From Streptomyces sp. NBC_00250 (lineage in GTDB: Bacteria > Actinomycetota > Actinomycetes > Streptomycetales > Streptomycetaceae): DNA of 64,000 bases. A program made the translations under genes and the position numbers. How positions within the stretch are numbered: the first letter of the stretch is position 1; every line of letters begins with the position of its first letter. Where the stretch lies: NCBI RefSeq assembly GCF_036192275.1, contig NZ_CP108088.1, positions 4,713,501 through 4,777,500 of the forward strand, in the 5' to 3' direction. This document shows, one piece after another, positions 63,638 through 64,000 of the stretch. A model generated the notes under the pieces. The model worked only from the letters and a program-made list of their open reading frames with translations, had not been told where the DNA came from and searched no databases.

Positions 63638-64000
63638 TGACGACGGCGACGACCGGACCCGCGGCGGACAGGACCGCCGCGAGCGCCGGCAAGACCGGCG
63701 GGACCGGCAAGGCCAAGCCCGCCACGATGGCGCAGGCGCTCCAGCGCGCCATGCGCGACGCGATGGCAGAGGACCCGACCGTCCATGTGATGGGCGAGGA
63801 CGTCGGCACCCTCGGCGGGGTCTTCCGGGTCACCGACGGGCTCGCCAAGGAGTTCGGCGAGGACCGCTGCACCGACACCCCGCTGGCCGAGGCCGGCATT
63901 CTCGGCGCGGCGGTCGGCATGGCCATGTACGGCCTGCGGCCGGTCGTCGAGATGCAGTTCGACGCGTTCGCCTACCCGGCGTTCGAGCAGCTGATCTCCC
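63637..64000 (+). CDS. bkdB: Branched-chain alpha-keto acid dehydrogenase E1 beta (BkdB), 3' end outside the window
   Basis: The first 121 residues of the E1 beta subunit. An Ala/Gly/Thr-rich leader of about 28 residues is followed by TMAQALQRAMRDAMAEDPTVHVMGEDVGTLGGVFRVTDGL and DTPLAEAGILGAAVGMAMYGLRPVVEMQFDAFAYPAFEQLIS, the conserved N-terminal domain. ATG overlaps the bkdA stop (TGATG). An E2 gene would be expected next. Confidence 0.95.
   Translation, partial: MTTATTGPAADRTAASAGKTGGTGKAKPATMAQALQRAMRDAMAEDPTVHVMGEDVGTLGGVFRVTDGLAKEFGEDRCTDTPLAEAGILGAAVGMAMYGLRPVVEMQFDAFAYPAFEQLIS

Overview
The window is high-GC actinobacterial DNA, almost certainly Streptomyces. It carries tandem class E sortases, the pknB-pbpA-rodA-pstP-fhaB-fhaA cell-wall and signalling block, a SARP activator with an in-frame TTA codon, many GTG/TTG starts, 4-bp stop/start overlaps and long GC-rich inverted-repeat terminators. 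From memory, the two flanks (about 1-10.7 kb, and 56.7 kb to the end) match the order of the S. coelicolor chromosome core around SCO3850-SCO3830, not far from oriC. Everything between the tRNA-Leu and the trmH-like gene looks like added or strain-variable material.

Layout. 1-10.2 kb: srtE1 (5' cut by the window edge), srtE2, then pknB, pbpA, rodA, pstP, fhaB and fhaA on the minus strand. 10.6 kb: tRNA-Leu(CAG). 10.8-20.9 kb: a minus-strand biosynthetic operon with a metallo-beta-lactamase-fold protein, a quinone oxidoreductase, a split coenzyme-B12 acyl-CoA mutase, an A-T-TE synthetase of the atromentin/ralfuranone/polyporic-acid type, an NAD epimerase, a methyltransferase and a flavin hydroxylase. 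21.1-35.1 kb: a mostly plus-strand set with an oxidoreductase, an AfsA-like double-hotdog protein, a KSIII-like acyltransferase, ACP, FabF-like KS, FabG, FabH, a second SDR, a second flavin hydroxylase, a HAD phosphatase, a divergent aldo/keto reductase, an MFS exporter, a hotdog thioesterase and a MarR regulator. 35.4-38.0 kb: the SARP activator, then a second KSIII-like acyltransferase coupled to a secreted cupin.

38.2-49.5 kb holds small regulatory and membrane modules: an MmyB-type regulator with an MFS pump and aldo/keto reductase, a two-component pair whose kinase has an unusual C-terminal extracytoplasmic domain, a MarR regulator with a divergent membrane protein, a DUF2252 protein, a J-domain protein and a rhodanese. 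49.5-54.4 kb: an acyl-CoA dehydrogenase and the phenylacetyl-CoA epoxidase operon paaABCDE. 54.5-57.4 kb: a DUF5819/HTTM membrane pair and a SpoU-type RNA methylase. 57.5-61.5 kb: paaN, a 3-hydroxyacyl-CoA dehydrogenase and a TetR repressor. 61.7 kb to the end: the Lrp-type regulator bkdR and the branched-chain keto-acid dehydrogenase E1 genes bkdA and bkdB (3' cut).

How the parts may work together. The 10.8-38 kb region reads as one hybrid biosynthetic gene cluster. It joins an aryl-pyruvate-type A-T-TE synthetase, a dedicated FabH/ACP/FabF/FabG carbon-chain system without a chain-length factor, a B12 mutase that could supply an extender or starter, two KSIII-like acyltransferases, an AfsA-like protein and two flavin hydroxylases. 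I cannot name the product. Visible control elements are a bldA-type TTA codon in the SARP gene, an 11-bp-phased SARP-like heptamer array before the afsA-like gene, and a shared operator-like motif at two divergent promoters, probably for the MarR protein. On the right, near-identical TetR-type palindromes in front of paaA, between paaN and the dehydrogenase, and in front of bkdA point to one phenylacetate/acyl-CoA regulon.
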